From Coniella vitis (lineage: Eukaryota > Ascomycota > Sordariomycetes > Diaporthales > Schizoparmaceae): 64,000 nucleotides of DNA. The DNA lies in NCBI GenBank assembly GCA_011317545.1, contig WUJK01000003.1, forward strand, positions 2,666,001-2,730,000. The letters are read 5' to 3'. A program made the translations under genes and the position numbers. Numbering within the stretch: position 1 is the stretch's first letter; each line of letters opens with the position of its first letter. Below, in pieces: positions 1 through 10,964 of this stretch. Below the pieces are notes generated by a model, which was given only the letters and a program-made list of their open reading frames with translations, had not been told where the DNA came from and did not search any database.

Positions 1-1757
1 ACGGTCCAGACTGATCCAATCAAAGCTGTGGTATGTTAACTGTACTTCCAAGGTGGGCACTGCACTTCTGTCTCCAAACCCCTGACGTCCCGCATCCAGA
101 TACATACTACATAGTAGGTACATAGTAAAGGACCCTGAACTGTTCGCTTGATGGCACGCCCCAGCTCCGGACTCTTGCCCGACACGCTTGTCCCCACCCC
201 CGGAGCCGGGCTGGCACTCGTGATGCAGACCCGGCGGCCGTGCACACTAAAAGTACTCACTGTACATAGTATATAGAGTTTGTAATCCATTATATCTTAA
301 TGTTATCTCTGCACCGAGCGCAGTCAGATGCACGGTCAAGAGAGGCAGCCAATTGCTGACACTATCTCGGTAGGCATGTTCCGGTCCAGCTGGCCAATAT
401 GAACCAAAATCTCAGGTTTGACAGTAACTCAAAGCATACTATGTATTTACCGGGTGTTGTGGAAAAGTCTCGGCCTACAAAGACTCATCGGCGAGGGGCA
501 GTGATTGTGTTAACCAGTGCCTGGCAGATACTGCCTTGTTTTGCTAACATCAAGCAGGGCCTTAGTACGAGAAGGCAAGTCAAATCATTGTTTTTAAATA
601 GATATCTGCTTTTTGGCTTTGTTTTAGGAGGGGGATCATGCGAACAATAAATGGCATGGAGGCGTAACCCCTTCACAGCAAAGAAGGCAGGCGCCCCCGA
701 GCAACTATTGTTTCAAGAAGAAGAAAAAGAGAAGAAAGAAAAAACAAGAGAGAGCAAGCCCAGCCGAGCACAGCATTTGGGAAAGATGAGACATTTGTTG
801 TTTTTCCAGCTTCCTCATCATACTACCACTGGCCCCGGGCAAGTCAGCCTCACTATTCTGTCGACTTCCAGGGCTATTTTCTATGTAATGCAAGGTCGGT
901 TGTTGAAGGGCGCAGATCGCCGGTAAGTAGCGATCTTGGTTCGCTGCTGCAGTACTATGTAATGATAATGCATCGCCACTTCTCTGTTCGGTCTCCTCCA
1001 TTACCAGTGCTTGCTTCTTGCCCTCCACCAACCCCGAGCTGGAATCTGCCCGATATGGCAGCTGCATCGAGCGAGTGCGCCTGCGCCTTCTTGACAGTTG
1101 CACATGACAGCCTGTATCGCGGGCTGCGGTGGGGATGGAGCAACCATCTTGAATGCCGAGTGTCACCCACCCACGCGCTGCTGCTGCCAACCCCCACCGT
1201 CGCAATTTGGTATCGAGTGCGCCCCGACGACGACAGCGCCGCTTTCTTAGTCGCGTCTGTTTCATCCGATGCGCCCGCTGACTTGAACTCGACCAGCAAC
1301 AACGGCTTGGCCCGCGCTCCCCCTCCCTGCGTGCTAGGTTTACTGCGGGCACAAAAGAGCGCTCGAGCCTGTGTGACGCCAAGGATGGAGTGAACAGGAC
1401 CGCCGCGGCGGCGGCGGCGGCGGCGAGTGGCGGCCTGTTGCTGAGTGAAATGTGATGCGGTGCGCGTACGCGGGCTTTGAGCCTGGGTCCGATACCAGGC
1501 CATGTTAGACGACAAGATGTAGTCTGCCTGATTTGCCCTTTTTTCTTTTTCTTTCTTTTTTCTTGCTTGTATGTCCTGGCCTTTATGTCCACCTGCTTGA
1601 CCTGCTTCTTTGGATCTCCTCATTGACTTCGTACAAATGATCTACTTGCTTACTTACCATCTCTCATAGGCTCAGCCAAGCACAGAGGCCTACCAATATA
1701 GTCAAGGGTTGCGTTTCCCCGCCAAAGACCTGGACAAGAGATCCGAGCAGCAGAACA
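1..1757. other. Left-edge intergenic / 5' region
   Basis: No convincing gene. Open frames here (including a 295-codon minus-strand one) are Arg/Ala-rich translations of GC-rich DNA without a recognisable domain. The stretch holds five copies of the 9-mer TACATAGTA/TACTATGTA (108-116, 119-127, 263-271, 437-445, 953-961), a CGG trinucleotide run, and a pyrimidine-rich tract near 1535-1570 that resembles the tracts seen upstream of fungal transcription starts. The part from about 900 on is probably promoter and leader of the gene starting at 1758. Confidence 0.5.
1404..1425. repeat. CGG trinucleotide microsatellite
   Basis: About seven GCG/CGG units in the presumed leader of the gene at 1758. 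Read directly in the sequence; no function inferred. Confidence 0.8.
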
Positions 1758-3493
1758 ATGTGCTACCACGAGGTACGCTGGCACGTCATATGCAATCACA
1801 CCGTCCAGTCGCGCATCGAGTGCTCCAAGCATTGCATCCAGCAGCATGACTCCATCGATTGTGTCGAGACCCAACTCACGGCTTACTGTCATGCCTGTCG
1901 CCTACTTGTCGACAGCCTAGGCATGGCCCGGAGACGGAGCCAGAGAACCTCTTCCAGTCTTTCCGGGCTATCCATCTCCAGCAAACACCGGGTTGGACCC
2001 GTAAAGGTGACGGCGGCGGCGGATGCTAATGCGCGGTTAGTCGCCGGCTCTCCAACGCCTTCGATAGCGTCGCTATCAAGTGTCTCTGCTGTTTCACGCC
2101 CGCGAAAGTCGAACCCAGCGAAATCGTCGCTCATGGAAGGGACCGCGAGGAGGTCTCTAAGCAACGGCTCTACCAAGGCCGTCTCCTTCGCTCCGGTCTT
2201 GGATACTTCAGTGGAACAGGAGCAGCAGCAGCAGAAGACTCACTTGTGGAAGAGCCAGCCCTCAGAGCTCGAACCCGTCTCGCCAATTCCTCAAAAGGTA
2301 TTCATGGAATTCATTTCATTATTATTTCATCATGGGCGCGTTCGCTTTGGTGTGAATGGATGTTTGTGGTTGACTCATCTGTCTAGCCTCAGCTCTCCCT
2401 TTGCATTCCAGAGCTGATACCGGAGAAATTGAATATTTCACACCGCAATGGCAATACAAATGACGCCGTTTTCACGCGTCCCGATTCACAATCAGATTCC
2501 CCTGTTACGGCACCCTTAGCACTACCAACAAGCTCGTCCATCATCCCCATCGCAGCCATCACCACCGCTACTACAACAACAACGACGACGACGACGGAGT
2601 CTACAGACTCCATGACGCCCGTGTCTCCCATTTCGCCGCGGACACCCCGCACTCCCTCCTCCATCTCCGCCTCGCTAGAAGAGGTACCATCCAAGCCTCC
2701 TTCAACGCCGTTACCTGACCTCCCGCCCGCCGCAGCCATAACGAGGCCTCCTGCAGGTATATCGCTTCTCGATATTCGCAACAGCCTGCGCACATCCAGA
2801 GGCTCATCGTCAAGCTTTTCGGGGACGTCCGTGTCCAGCAGCAGCAGCACGCGGGATGATGGTTCAAGTGACAATAACAATAACAATAACAATAACAACA
2901 ACAACAACAGCAGCAGCAGCAGCAGCGGGAATGGTATCGATAACTCACCCGCACCAAGACTGCGTGGTGCACTCAGAGCTGACAGTCCCCATTCTGGGCT
3001 GTCAGCCCCATCAAAGGCACTTACTACCATCAAGGATACGTCAGTAGATGTTGAAAAGCATCCCCTGCCAGACGCTCCACCAAGTCCTCCGCCCTCACTT
3101 CCTCCAATGTCCCCGTTACGACGCGCCCGCAAGGCCCAATCGTCAATCATACTGACTGAGAGGACCTCGCTGGGCCACAGAGTTGGTGTGCACGACTGGG
3201 AAACCAAGCCGGCTCATCCTGCAACAATGACAGCAACAACGACGACGACAATGACAACGACAACAACCACCACCACTACAACCACCTCAACGACATCTGT
3301 CATGAATCGCCCAAGACCATGGCCTCGCGGCGGTGCGGTCAATTACTTCCCACCTAGCAACAGAATAAACCATGTCACGACAGGGACCGGCAAGACAAAT
3401 TCCAAGATTGATATTCATGACCCGGAATGGCTTGCGAAACATGGACTAGAATGGAATGTGCATGGAATTGGTGTTCTCAATTCCGCCACCTAA
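1758..3493 (+). CDS. Unknown low-complexity protein with Cys/His N-terminus
   Basis: Two-exon model: 1758-2297 and 2387-3493, intron 2298-2386 (acceptor TAG; a CAG at 2391-2392 would also keep frame), giving about 548 residues. The N-terminus starts Met-Cys-Tyr-His-Glu and carries a cluster of Cys and His within the first 50 residues (C2, H4, C12, H14, C23, H25), a spacing reminiscent of fungal proteins that begin with a short Cys motif of unknown role. The rest is Ser/Thr/Pro-rich and disordered-looking, with runs of Gln (5), Thr (two blocks), Asn (12) and Ser (6). The last 30 residues (DPEWLAKHGLEWNVHG) look more conserved. No catalytic domain, signal peptide or TM segment seen. Function unknown; the model is fairly safe because the frame stays open across both exons. 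Confidence 0.7.
2873..2926 (+). repeat. Coding AAY/AGC repeat (poly-Asn/poly-Ser)
   Basis: In-frame AAT/AAC alternation encodes 12 Asn, followed by six AGC Ser codons. A second in-frame repeat at about 3231-3291 encodes Thr/Met-Thr. These are likely length-variable between strains. Confidence 0.85.
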
Positions 3494-4153
3494 ATGATAA
3501 TTTGCGTTTCGTGCTCCGTCAGTTACAATTTCGATGAGGCATGAGAGGGATGGTCTTCTCAAGGGGGATTTATGTAATGGTAGATCATAAATATAGGTAG
3601 GAACCTGCAGAGAGTGCTTGTATGCCAGTTGCTTGGCATGGCCTAGCTTGACATCTACGTTTGTAATGTACACTTGAGTGTCACATCACCATTTCTCAAT
3701 GGTAAATCATGACCATTCCACCGAGTACCAAGATATGCAAATACTTACCCGGTACCTGTCCAACAAGCAATCTATCTCTGAGACATTAAGGGCATATGAT
3801 GAACCCGAGATCAAATGGGACGTTTCCTCAACATGTTGTGTTGGCTGTTGAAGCCTGAAAAGAGGTATACTTGGTTATTGTGCTTCACCCTTCGAAGATA
3901 TGACAAACGAATACTGAAATCCCAGGCACGGATAACATTCAAACTTGAATGAACAGTCGCTTGAGGGGTAAACCTTACCGAGCTCATCTTCTAGTATATT
4001 TCGTTGCGTGGTTGTACAAGCTGGACCATATGCATACCAAGTCTTGCTGTTGTTTTCATGCAATGCCCAAAAAGCTACAGCACCTTACGCCCACCCGCCC
4101 GATTCAAAGAAGGTCCCCCCCCAAAAAGAACCAAAATTCATGTTTATATTCCT
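3494..4153. other. Convergent 3' spacer
   Basis: Lies between the stop codons of two convergent genes. Only short, featureless open frames. Probably two 3' untranslated regions back to back. Confidence 0.6.
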
Positions 4154-5442
4154 TCACTCCTTTGGCAGCAGCTCAGCTGATATTCTGCCTTCATCTGCTC
4201 TCGAGGAACTACTCCCCGTAATCACCGTCCTGTCACCATCCACTTCGGGGTTATACTCCTCATGTTGGCCCTTGTGGTTGGCCTTGTTTTTCTTCGTCTT
4301 GACCGCCTGCGTCCGCACCGCGGCGCCACCCTTTTGGGACGATACCAGATCACCCTCTGCAGCTCCCTGCTGGTCTTCGTGCGGCTCCATATTGCCGCCA
4401 TCGTCGTCGTCGTGGTCTTCGCTTGACTGCACCCGCTGGTACCCCTCACCGGTCCCTTCCTCCGCGTTAGTCTCGCCGTGGTCCTCGGTCTCGTCCGTAT
4501 CACCCTGCTTCTTGATGAAGCTATCGATAATGTAATATTGCAAAGCGTTCATGATAAGCGGAAAGAGCATCATGACAAAGACGATTTGGATCTTTTCATT
4601 GCCTTCGGTCCACCGCAGCGCCCAGTCGCCGACCCGCGAGATCCAGGGAAAGACGAGGAAGATGATGAGGACGCAGAATTTCATGCCAAAGAGACCTAGG
4701 AAGTAAATGATGGATTGCTTGAGCCACCACCAGGCGTTGGGTGGGTTGCCATAGTGGCCGGACTTGATCGACTCTGGAGGTTGGCCGATGGGTGTGTATG
4801 AGACTAATGCGGTAAAGATGCGTAAGAGGAGTATAAGAATCGGTATGCCCACCGTCGTCTGAAGATGAAGCCAAGGTCAGTAACATCGCTCCCGACACAA
4901 ACATGTGCAAAGAACAAAAGTTGGTCAAATGGGCAGGAACATACATCGATCGCAAGGTTCAGCAAGTAGAAGGAGCACGGATTCGGCACGTATTCCCCCC
5001 CATCGCCGGACCCTGTGACCCGTTTGATCACAGACGAAAGCGCGGCCGCCGACACAGAAGCAGGCTCCACCTGAACCGAGATACGCCCACTCGTCAACAT
5101 GGACATGAAGACATTGGCCATGTGCACCAGCACAGACCCAAACACCTGCTTCGACGCATCAAAGAACCATATCTTGACCGGCCGCTGCGGCCTTTCTCGC
5201 CAGCGCTTGTACACCAGACTCATGAGCGCGAGACCGCCGAGTGCGAGTTGCACCAAAATGGCAAAAGAGCCTAGAAGCTTGCACTCGCCGTTCTCGTCGT
5301 CATCGGAGGAAGCGGTTTTGGGAGACCCAGTGGCAATGGCGGCTGCAGTTGCCGATACTGTTGCTGCGACAGTGGCGACTACTGTTGCTGCCCCAGGTGT
5401 TGGGCTTTCAATAGCGAAAATGTCGTAAACAGCGCCGTCCAT
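4154..5442 (-). CDS. STIMATE/YPL162C-like vacuolar membrane protein
   Basis: Two exons on the minus strand: 5442-4945 and 4858-4154, intron 4944-4859 (GTATGT...CAG, 86 bp), 400 residues. ATG at 5442 is chosen because the longer open frame begins only at a non-ATG codon. After a Ser/Ala/Thr-rich N-terminus there are at least four hydrophobic segments: a first near residues 65-85, one spanning the splice junction (LAID then TTVGIPILILLL), one around an IIYFLGLFGMKFCVLI stretch, and one with VFVMMLFPLIMNALQYYII. The tail is acidic and hydrophilic. The order matches the fungal YPL162C family, related to animal STIMATE/TMEM110, which sits in the vacuole or ER and regulates ER-plasma membrane contact in animals. 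Role in this organism is inferred by family only. Confidence 0.8.
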
Positions 5443-7529
5443 GTTGGCGGCAGGGGCTGCTGGGTGCGCCCGCAATAGAAAAGTCGGGAAACGTTGTCGT
5501 CGGTGTCAGAGAGGCGCGGTCAATCTGCAGGGTGCCGGTTTGGGCGGCACAGGATAGGAGGAGAAGGTCGATCAGTACGGCGTATACCAGCCCAGGTATA
5601 TATGAAAATGTGCCGTAATTTATCTGCCAAGACCAGTGGGTAGACACAGGGCCAAAAAACGACTTCCCAAAACCAAGAAAACGAAGCGAAGCGAAAGCGC
5701 TGTGAAAAGATCGAGAAAAAGGCGGCGCTGCGCTGCGGCCCTCAATGCGCTGCCACAGTGACTACCCAAAGTAAAGAACGCTTGAGGAGGGAATTCCGTC
5801 GACGTCAGAGGACCGTACTATGGTACAAACACGGTAAGCGACGGATTCGCACAGCCGATGATGGGGCAAGGCTCCTTCTTCGCGGCTAACAGGCGGCGCA
5901 CAAGTAACGTAACAGTAGCAGCAGCAGCAGCAGCAGCGACTGGCGTGTGTTTGGTCGGCAGTTTGGAGATAGATGGTGTAGGGCGAAAGAGCAACAAGAA
6001 CACAAACATTAGAGGGCAGAAAACAGAAAAGGTGCAGGAACCGAATCCGAATCGAGGCGTCACGGGCCCATGAGACGAGAGCGAAACCAGGTTCTGGGGC
6101 CTGGGCTTTTGGGCGCGTGGGCCGCTGACACAGGCCGAAGATGGACGCTGCAGTGGGTGTTGTCAGCACCGCTAAGTGCCCCTGTTTGGTTCCTGAAGGA
6201 ACCTGAGACAGCAATTCTCTCCACTGCAGCCTAGCCACTGGGTCCTGGCCGTCATTCTTATAGGTCCCGCTTCCAGGAGGCAAGCGTGGCAAGGTGCAGT
6301 AGCTACTACGTACAGCAGGGCTTCGATAATAAGCTTATCATCAAGTGCCGATTTGATGAACATATCGTAGCTGGATGGAAGGGAAAGACAACTACGCACC
6401 GCACAAGAAGAATACAAGAAGAAGAGAGCAAGCTCCCCAACGTTCGAAGAAGTCCAGACGCTTTCGAGACATGGACACACGAGGGACCCTCTATGCGATG
6501 TAGCCCACAAGTCTGCGTCCTGCTCTCATATTTACTTAATCCAGGCGAAGGTGATCCTTACCTAGCTTGCTTCGTACGGACCAAATATTCATATCCTCTG
6601 TCATCTCGGCTTGTAACCGTACGGGGTGGCTCGACACAGACCCTAAATGAAACGCTCAGGGCTTTGCTCGTGGTCGTTGCTTTGGGCTGCAGGGAAGCTT
6701 TGAGACCCACAATCTGTCTCAATATGGCAGGGGAGGGAAGACTGCGTGAAGACTCTCCTCTTCACGTCAGCGAGTAGGCTGAAATCATCTTGGAATACAC
6801 AAAACCTGGCTGAAGAACTGTTGATAGCGCCCAAGTAACCCCAGCGTCATTCGCTTGTACGCGAGTCAGACTTAGATAATGCGGAAGGGGGTCATCAGGC
6901 TTTGCATTTTGCAATGCTGCTAGGACGTATGCCTCACAAGCGGCGCAAGGCGCAACGTCCCAGTCTTGTTTACTACTCGGCTGCCCATCGTGAGTCGCTA
7001 TGGTCTTCGCGATAGTTCTTGAAGAGCTGCGTGCTCTGTAATGCCCCACACAAACGGACAACAAATGTAATTCCACGGCCTCGCAATTCCAATCTGAAAT
7101 AAAACCCAAGATGCATATCATCCATAACTAAAGCACTAAGGCTCTCTTAAAAGCAGAAGTTGAGAATCGAAGCGCCGTATAATAAAAGGCAGAATTTGCC
7201 ATCGTAATACAAGCCGGCACGTATGCGCGCACACGTGAACCAAGGTCTCCCGCTGAGTGAATCGCTGCTCGAAATTTCGTTCGTGAAACGACGCAGAATC
7301 AAGCGCATTCAGGGACCGTTGGGAGGATGCCGCGAATGAAGCCGGAAAATGAATTCCTAGATCCACCAGTCTTCATGGTATCGGGCCTCGGCTTGCCTTT
7401 CTTGATGGGAATCGGAATCGGTCGAGAGGTCGACATGGTGGGGGAGTTTGGAGATTTGGTTGGAGAAGACGGGCCTTCAGAACGTCGCTTCTGGATCTGA
7501 AGAGGCCGGCTCTGAGGCCCGTCGGATTG
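5443..7529. other. Gene-poor 2.1-kb spacer
   Basis: No gene assigned. Contains a CAG/GCA run at about 5917-5937 (seven units) which explains poly-Ala and poly-Cys frames on both strands. A minus-strand open frame at 6762-7121 has codon-like character (stretch DWDVAPCAACEAYVLAAL) but no family I recognise and no splice-supported partner exon; it is discussed as a finding rather than called. Confidence 0.5.
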
Positions 7530-8257
7530 TCAATCGATACCGTGCTGCTTCTTGAGCTGCGCTAAATTCTCCTTGCGGGCTTCGAGGTCCTCTTTCGACT
7601 TGACCATCTTCTCTGGCTGGTGATATAGGACTAATGGACGAACAGTCAGCACATGTCATTCGTATCAATCCAGAGAACGGTAGACACATACCAACAAGGT
7701 AGCGACCCTGGAAGTTGAAGCCATTCAACTTGTCACAGGCCTGCTTTGCATCCATGACATCGTCATAGACAACAAAGGCAGTCCCCTTGGTGTTGGAGGC
7801 AATGCCCTGGCGGACCTGGCTGTAGAGACGTCAGCAACAGCATAAGACTCGACAACGTATTAGGTATGGCGGAATATGTACCGAATAGGTCCGTACTTGC
7901 CAAAGAGCTCAAAGAGCTCCTCCGGCGTCACGTTGTAGCTGTAGAGATTCTGTCAGCGGCTAGTGTCGTTACATGCGAAGTTGGGTACCCAAGTAGCAAC
8001 GCACCTTAGATTCTTGACGAATAAAGCTCTAGAAACAACATTCCACATTAGCAATGATCTCTGATATCTACGACCAACTCTCGATACGAAGGCATGCCTG
8101 CGGGATCTTGTCCATGGTATACGTCGTGCAGAGGATACCGTAACGGATCGACTCGTGGAAGGGAGGGTGGGGATACACGATAGCAAGCCAAGGGCATGCA
8201 GGATGACGAGTCCACGTACCGGTTTACCTCCGGGGCAAGTTTGGCGACGCGACTCAT
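7530..8257 (-). CDS. Splicing factor SF3b subunit p14 (SF3B6)
   Basis: Five exons on the minus strand: 8257-8220, 8028-8005, 7938-7882, 7819-7692, 7630-7530; introns of 191, 66, 62 and 61 bp, all GT-AG. The spliced product is 115 residues, close to the usual size (human 125). It is a single RRM: N-terminal LAPEVNRALFVKNLSYNV contains RNP2, then ELFGKYGPIRQ, then GTAFVVYDD as RNP1, and ends with the family hallmark RYLVVLYHQPEK and a Lys/Glu helix. p14 sits in the SF3b complex of U2 snRNP and lies next to the branch-point adenosine. Exon 2 is only 24 nt, and conventional ORF scans break this gene into pieces; the reading phase nevertheless joins perfectly at all four junctions. Confidence 0.95.
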
Positions 8258-8758
8258 ATCTTGATGTCGATGTTCGCTGATTCCTCCGCAATCAAAAGAT
8301 CGTAGCTAGAGGGTTTGGATGACGGCTGTGAAGTGGATTGATAGGCTGATAGAGGACTGGTTGTCCAGGTGGACGGCTTGGTTCGGAAGAGAAGGAAGCG
8401 GAAACGGGGCGGCAGCGCCCTGCACAGGCACTCGAAGACGTGACGGGCATGCTGACTAACCAGGACAAACCGCTATCTCTTGACCGCCTGCCTGATTGAG
8501 TGAATGGGCCCTGTCAGACCCTAGAGCTAGTTGTTAACGTCCCTTGCAGGCCGTTATGCAGGAAAGCATCACATAGTATTCCCAATTCAAGCTTGGTGGG
8601 GAGCCAACAGTGGAAAACTTCATTAACTACTCCGAGAAGTTCAGTCAAGATCTTGCACTACATAATCCGCGCATCCAGCTTGTCCACCTCTTCAAGTCAC
8701 CCTGTAATCTCGCTCTAGCGTCTCCCTCAACTTGGTCCTAGGCCCGGCTCTGGTTTGT

Positions 8759-9562
8759 TCACTGCCAACTTTCGTCAAACCAGTCGAGCCTGAGCTGCTT
8801 TGAGAATTTCAGAGCTCTTTCATGGCATTGGGAGTCAGTCCGTGCAGTAAGCTTCAAGTTGCAAAAGATTGCTTTTCATCCAACGCCTTTGCTAGCTCTT
8901 GCGGCTGGCCTTCGAGGAACATCGTGTTCAGCCTCCATCGACAGGCCAATCAGAGCGATTTTGGTCGCGCCCACACTGTGCTGCGTTTGCAGGACGTCAA
9001 CATTAGGTGTGGGAGTCTGTTCTCACTCGTTTGTATAACTCCCAGACCCTACTCGTGCCGTACGGTAACTTGACCAGGACCTTCGAATATGACGACGTCG
9101 TAGCCGCGTCCTAGGGCTGCAAAACCGTGCTTATGAGAGTCATCTCGTCTGGACCAGAGTCAAAGCCGACCGTCGAGATATTATAGTCAATAAAATGTCC
9201 GCATTCAACACTAACTGTTACAAACAAGGACTAGAGCTCTGCATAACTGCGAAGTCGTCTATGTTAAATGCAGCAAAGAAAGGACTAGGCAGGCAGAGCA
9301 GGTTTCGCGAAGTGAGGGTCATGATTGTAGGTCCCTCCACGGTCTCGGCGGAGCTCACTTTCAGCCAGTCGATTGGAATTTGAAGGCACCTGTTGGTGGC
9401 ATCTTTCTCTCACTACACTAGGCACCGGGAGATATGTGTTGGCGTTTGCGAAGCAGTCGCCTTTGCCCTTCAAGGTTTGTTGTTCCGAGCAACGCTCCAG
9501 CCCCTGTGGAGGAAAGACCCCGAATAAGTTGCAGCACGAAAGAGAATGTCGCGGATGGAGAT
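8759..9562 (-). pseudogene. Decayed alpha/beta-hydrolase
   Basis: Collinear pieces of one alpha/beta-hydrolase lie on the minus strand in different frames. From the N-terminal side: SIRDILFRAATY (near 9562), FANANTYLPVP (9452-9420), GFDSGPDE (9167-9144), then after a frameshift GFAALGRGYDVVIFEGPGQ within 9135-9052, a stop, then KIALIGLSM (nucleophile elbow, about 8972-8933), MFLEGQPQELAKALDE (from 8922) and finally LDWFDESW with a stop at 8759. This order is that of the 2,6-dihydropseudooxynicotine hydrolase/FrsA-like family common in fungi. Damage: several frameshifts, in-frame stops, an apparent deletion between the elbow and the C-terminal part, and Glu in place of the glycine that should close the G-x-S-x-G elbow. 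The true left (N-terminal) limit may extend past 9650. Family call is firm; exact boundaries are not. Confidence 0.85.
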
Positions 9563-10623
9563 AGTATTCCTGGCCTGGTGCATGTAGGCAAGAATCCTCT
9601 CCGCTCTCTGTGTCCATAGTTGGCACTCTGTTCAACAGCTTCACCATGCCTGTGCTGGGTTGAATCTGGCAGGTCTATCTATCCCTTACATGAATCGGAA
9701 AACAGCTTCTGAGAAACAGGGTCTCAATACGTGTCCTGACACACAAGTATCGTGTTCAAAGGTCTTCAAAAAGGGGGTTCAAAAGATGATGAGTCTACAG
9801 CTCTAATGAGTCACGATGCAACAACGATTGAAGCAATGGCGTCTTTATCCCCTCGAAACATTCCAATTGTTCTCCTGCCCTTCGCTTTGCTTGTCTTGCC
9901 GACCCTCGTAGCATTTTCGTCGCCAATTCGTCGCACAACTGTCGCCCTCCCCATGATAAGCGCTTATATGCATTGGCCTTGAAAAACGCGGCCACTTTGC
10001 ATTGCTCTTCTGCATGGTGTTTTCAGTTCTGATTCATGACGACGTCTTCCAAGCGCGAGAGGATTAGCTGCCCGAAACCTCGCATGCTGAGAAAGCTCTG
10101 CTTGCACGATGCTGAGACTACTGATGAAAGTGTACATAGTATCAAAGCTAGAAGCGAGGGCCGAGCCGATGTAACGAGGATCTTTCCGGAAGAAACCCGG
10201 CAGCCCGGCAGCGGGCGGAATGACCCACATAAGCGGCGCCGAACACCGGTCCTGAGTCCGGGACATGGCACCAAGTGTGCGAATTTTGTATATGCACGAA
10301 AGCAGCGAGATCCCAGATTTTGAGCTAATATCCCTAGCAGTCATCGTAGAACAACGGCTGCTTAAGATTAAATTGAGCGCTGAGCCCCATGTGCTGTTGA
10401 ATGATATCCATGCACTATATATGTATGTACTGCTATGTACAAGCAACGAGACAGTTCTCCTGCTAGCTAACCAAGATGTATGTTCCGCAGCTTTTCCATG
10501 AATTCTACGTGAAAAAAGGACCATATATCTTCAGCATCATGCCATCCTTGATATTCTAGCCATTTTATTGTATATACATGTTGCAGGTGCTAACAAGTCC
10601 AATCACACCCTGAACCAAACTGA

Positions 10624-10653
10624 CCTTGACCCTGACCCTGACCCTGACCCTGG
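10624..10653. repeat. CCCTGA hexanucleotide tandem repeat
   Basis: Five units (first CCTTGA, three perfect CCCTGA, last CCCTGG). It differs by one base per unit from the fungal telomere repeat CCCTAA. Short, so it may be a chance microsatellite. Confidence 0.8.
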
Positions 10654-10964
10654 CCTAGCATCCGGAGAACCCTGATGCGTACTACTTTAATGGATCGCTC
10701 CATCCCTGCCTGCTTTCTGCCGCCTCTACCCCTGCCATATTGCCTTCGACTCCGAGGCCTCTCGAGACCTCTTCCAGAATAAACAACCTCACATCCTTCA
10801 AAGAGACTAGAACGAGTCCGCAAAGACTTTGTTGCAACCTCGCTCTCAAATCTCAGCGAACGAGCGCTCCTCTCTGCGCACGCGCCTCACTGCCTTGATT
10901 GAAACACAGCTGGACGCTTGACACTCGCCGAATCGACGTTCAAGGGCCGCCGAAAGCCGCCGAG

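Larger units (their letters stand above)
8258..10964. other. Gene-poor block with decayed genes
   Basis: 2.7 kb without an intact gene. It holds a decayed hydrolase (separate entry), a hexanucleotide repeat at 10624-10653, one TACATAGTA motif (10133-10141), and a 186-codon minus-strand open frame at 9964-10524 containing the protein-like stretch FFRKDPRYIGSALASSFDT, which I cannot place in a family. The right end (about 10800-10964) is probably promoter of the gene at 10965. Confidence 0.55.

Noticed and set aside
705..1592. 295-codon minus-strand open frame
   Set aside because: Arg/Ala-rich translation of GC-rich DNA with a CGG run; no domain, no plausible start context.
5762..6292. 176-codon minus-strand open frame with poly-Cys
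   Set aside because: Poly-Cys results from the CAG repeat read in another frame; nothing else supports coding.
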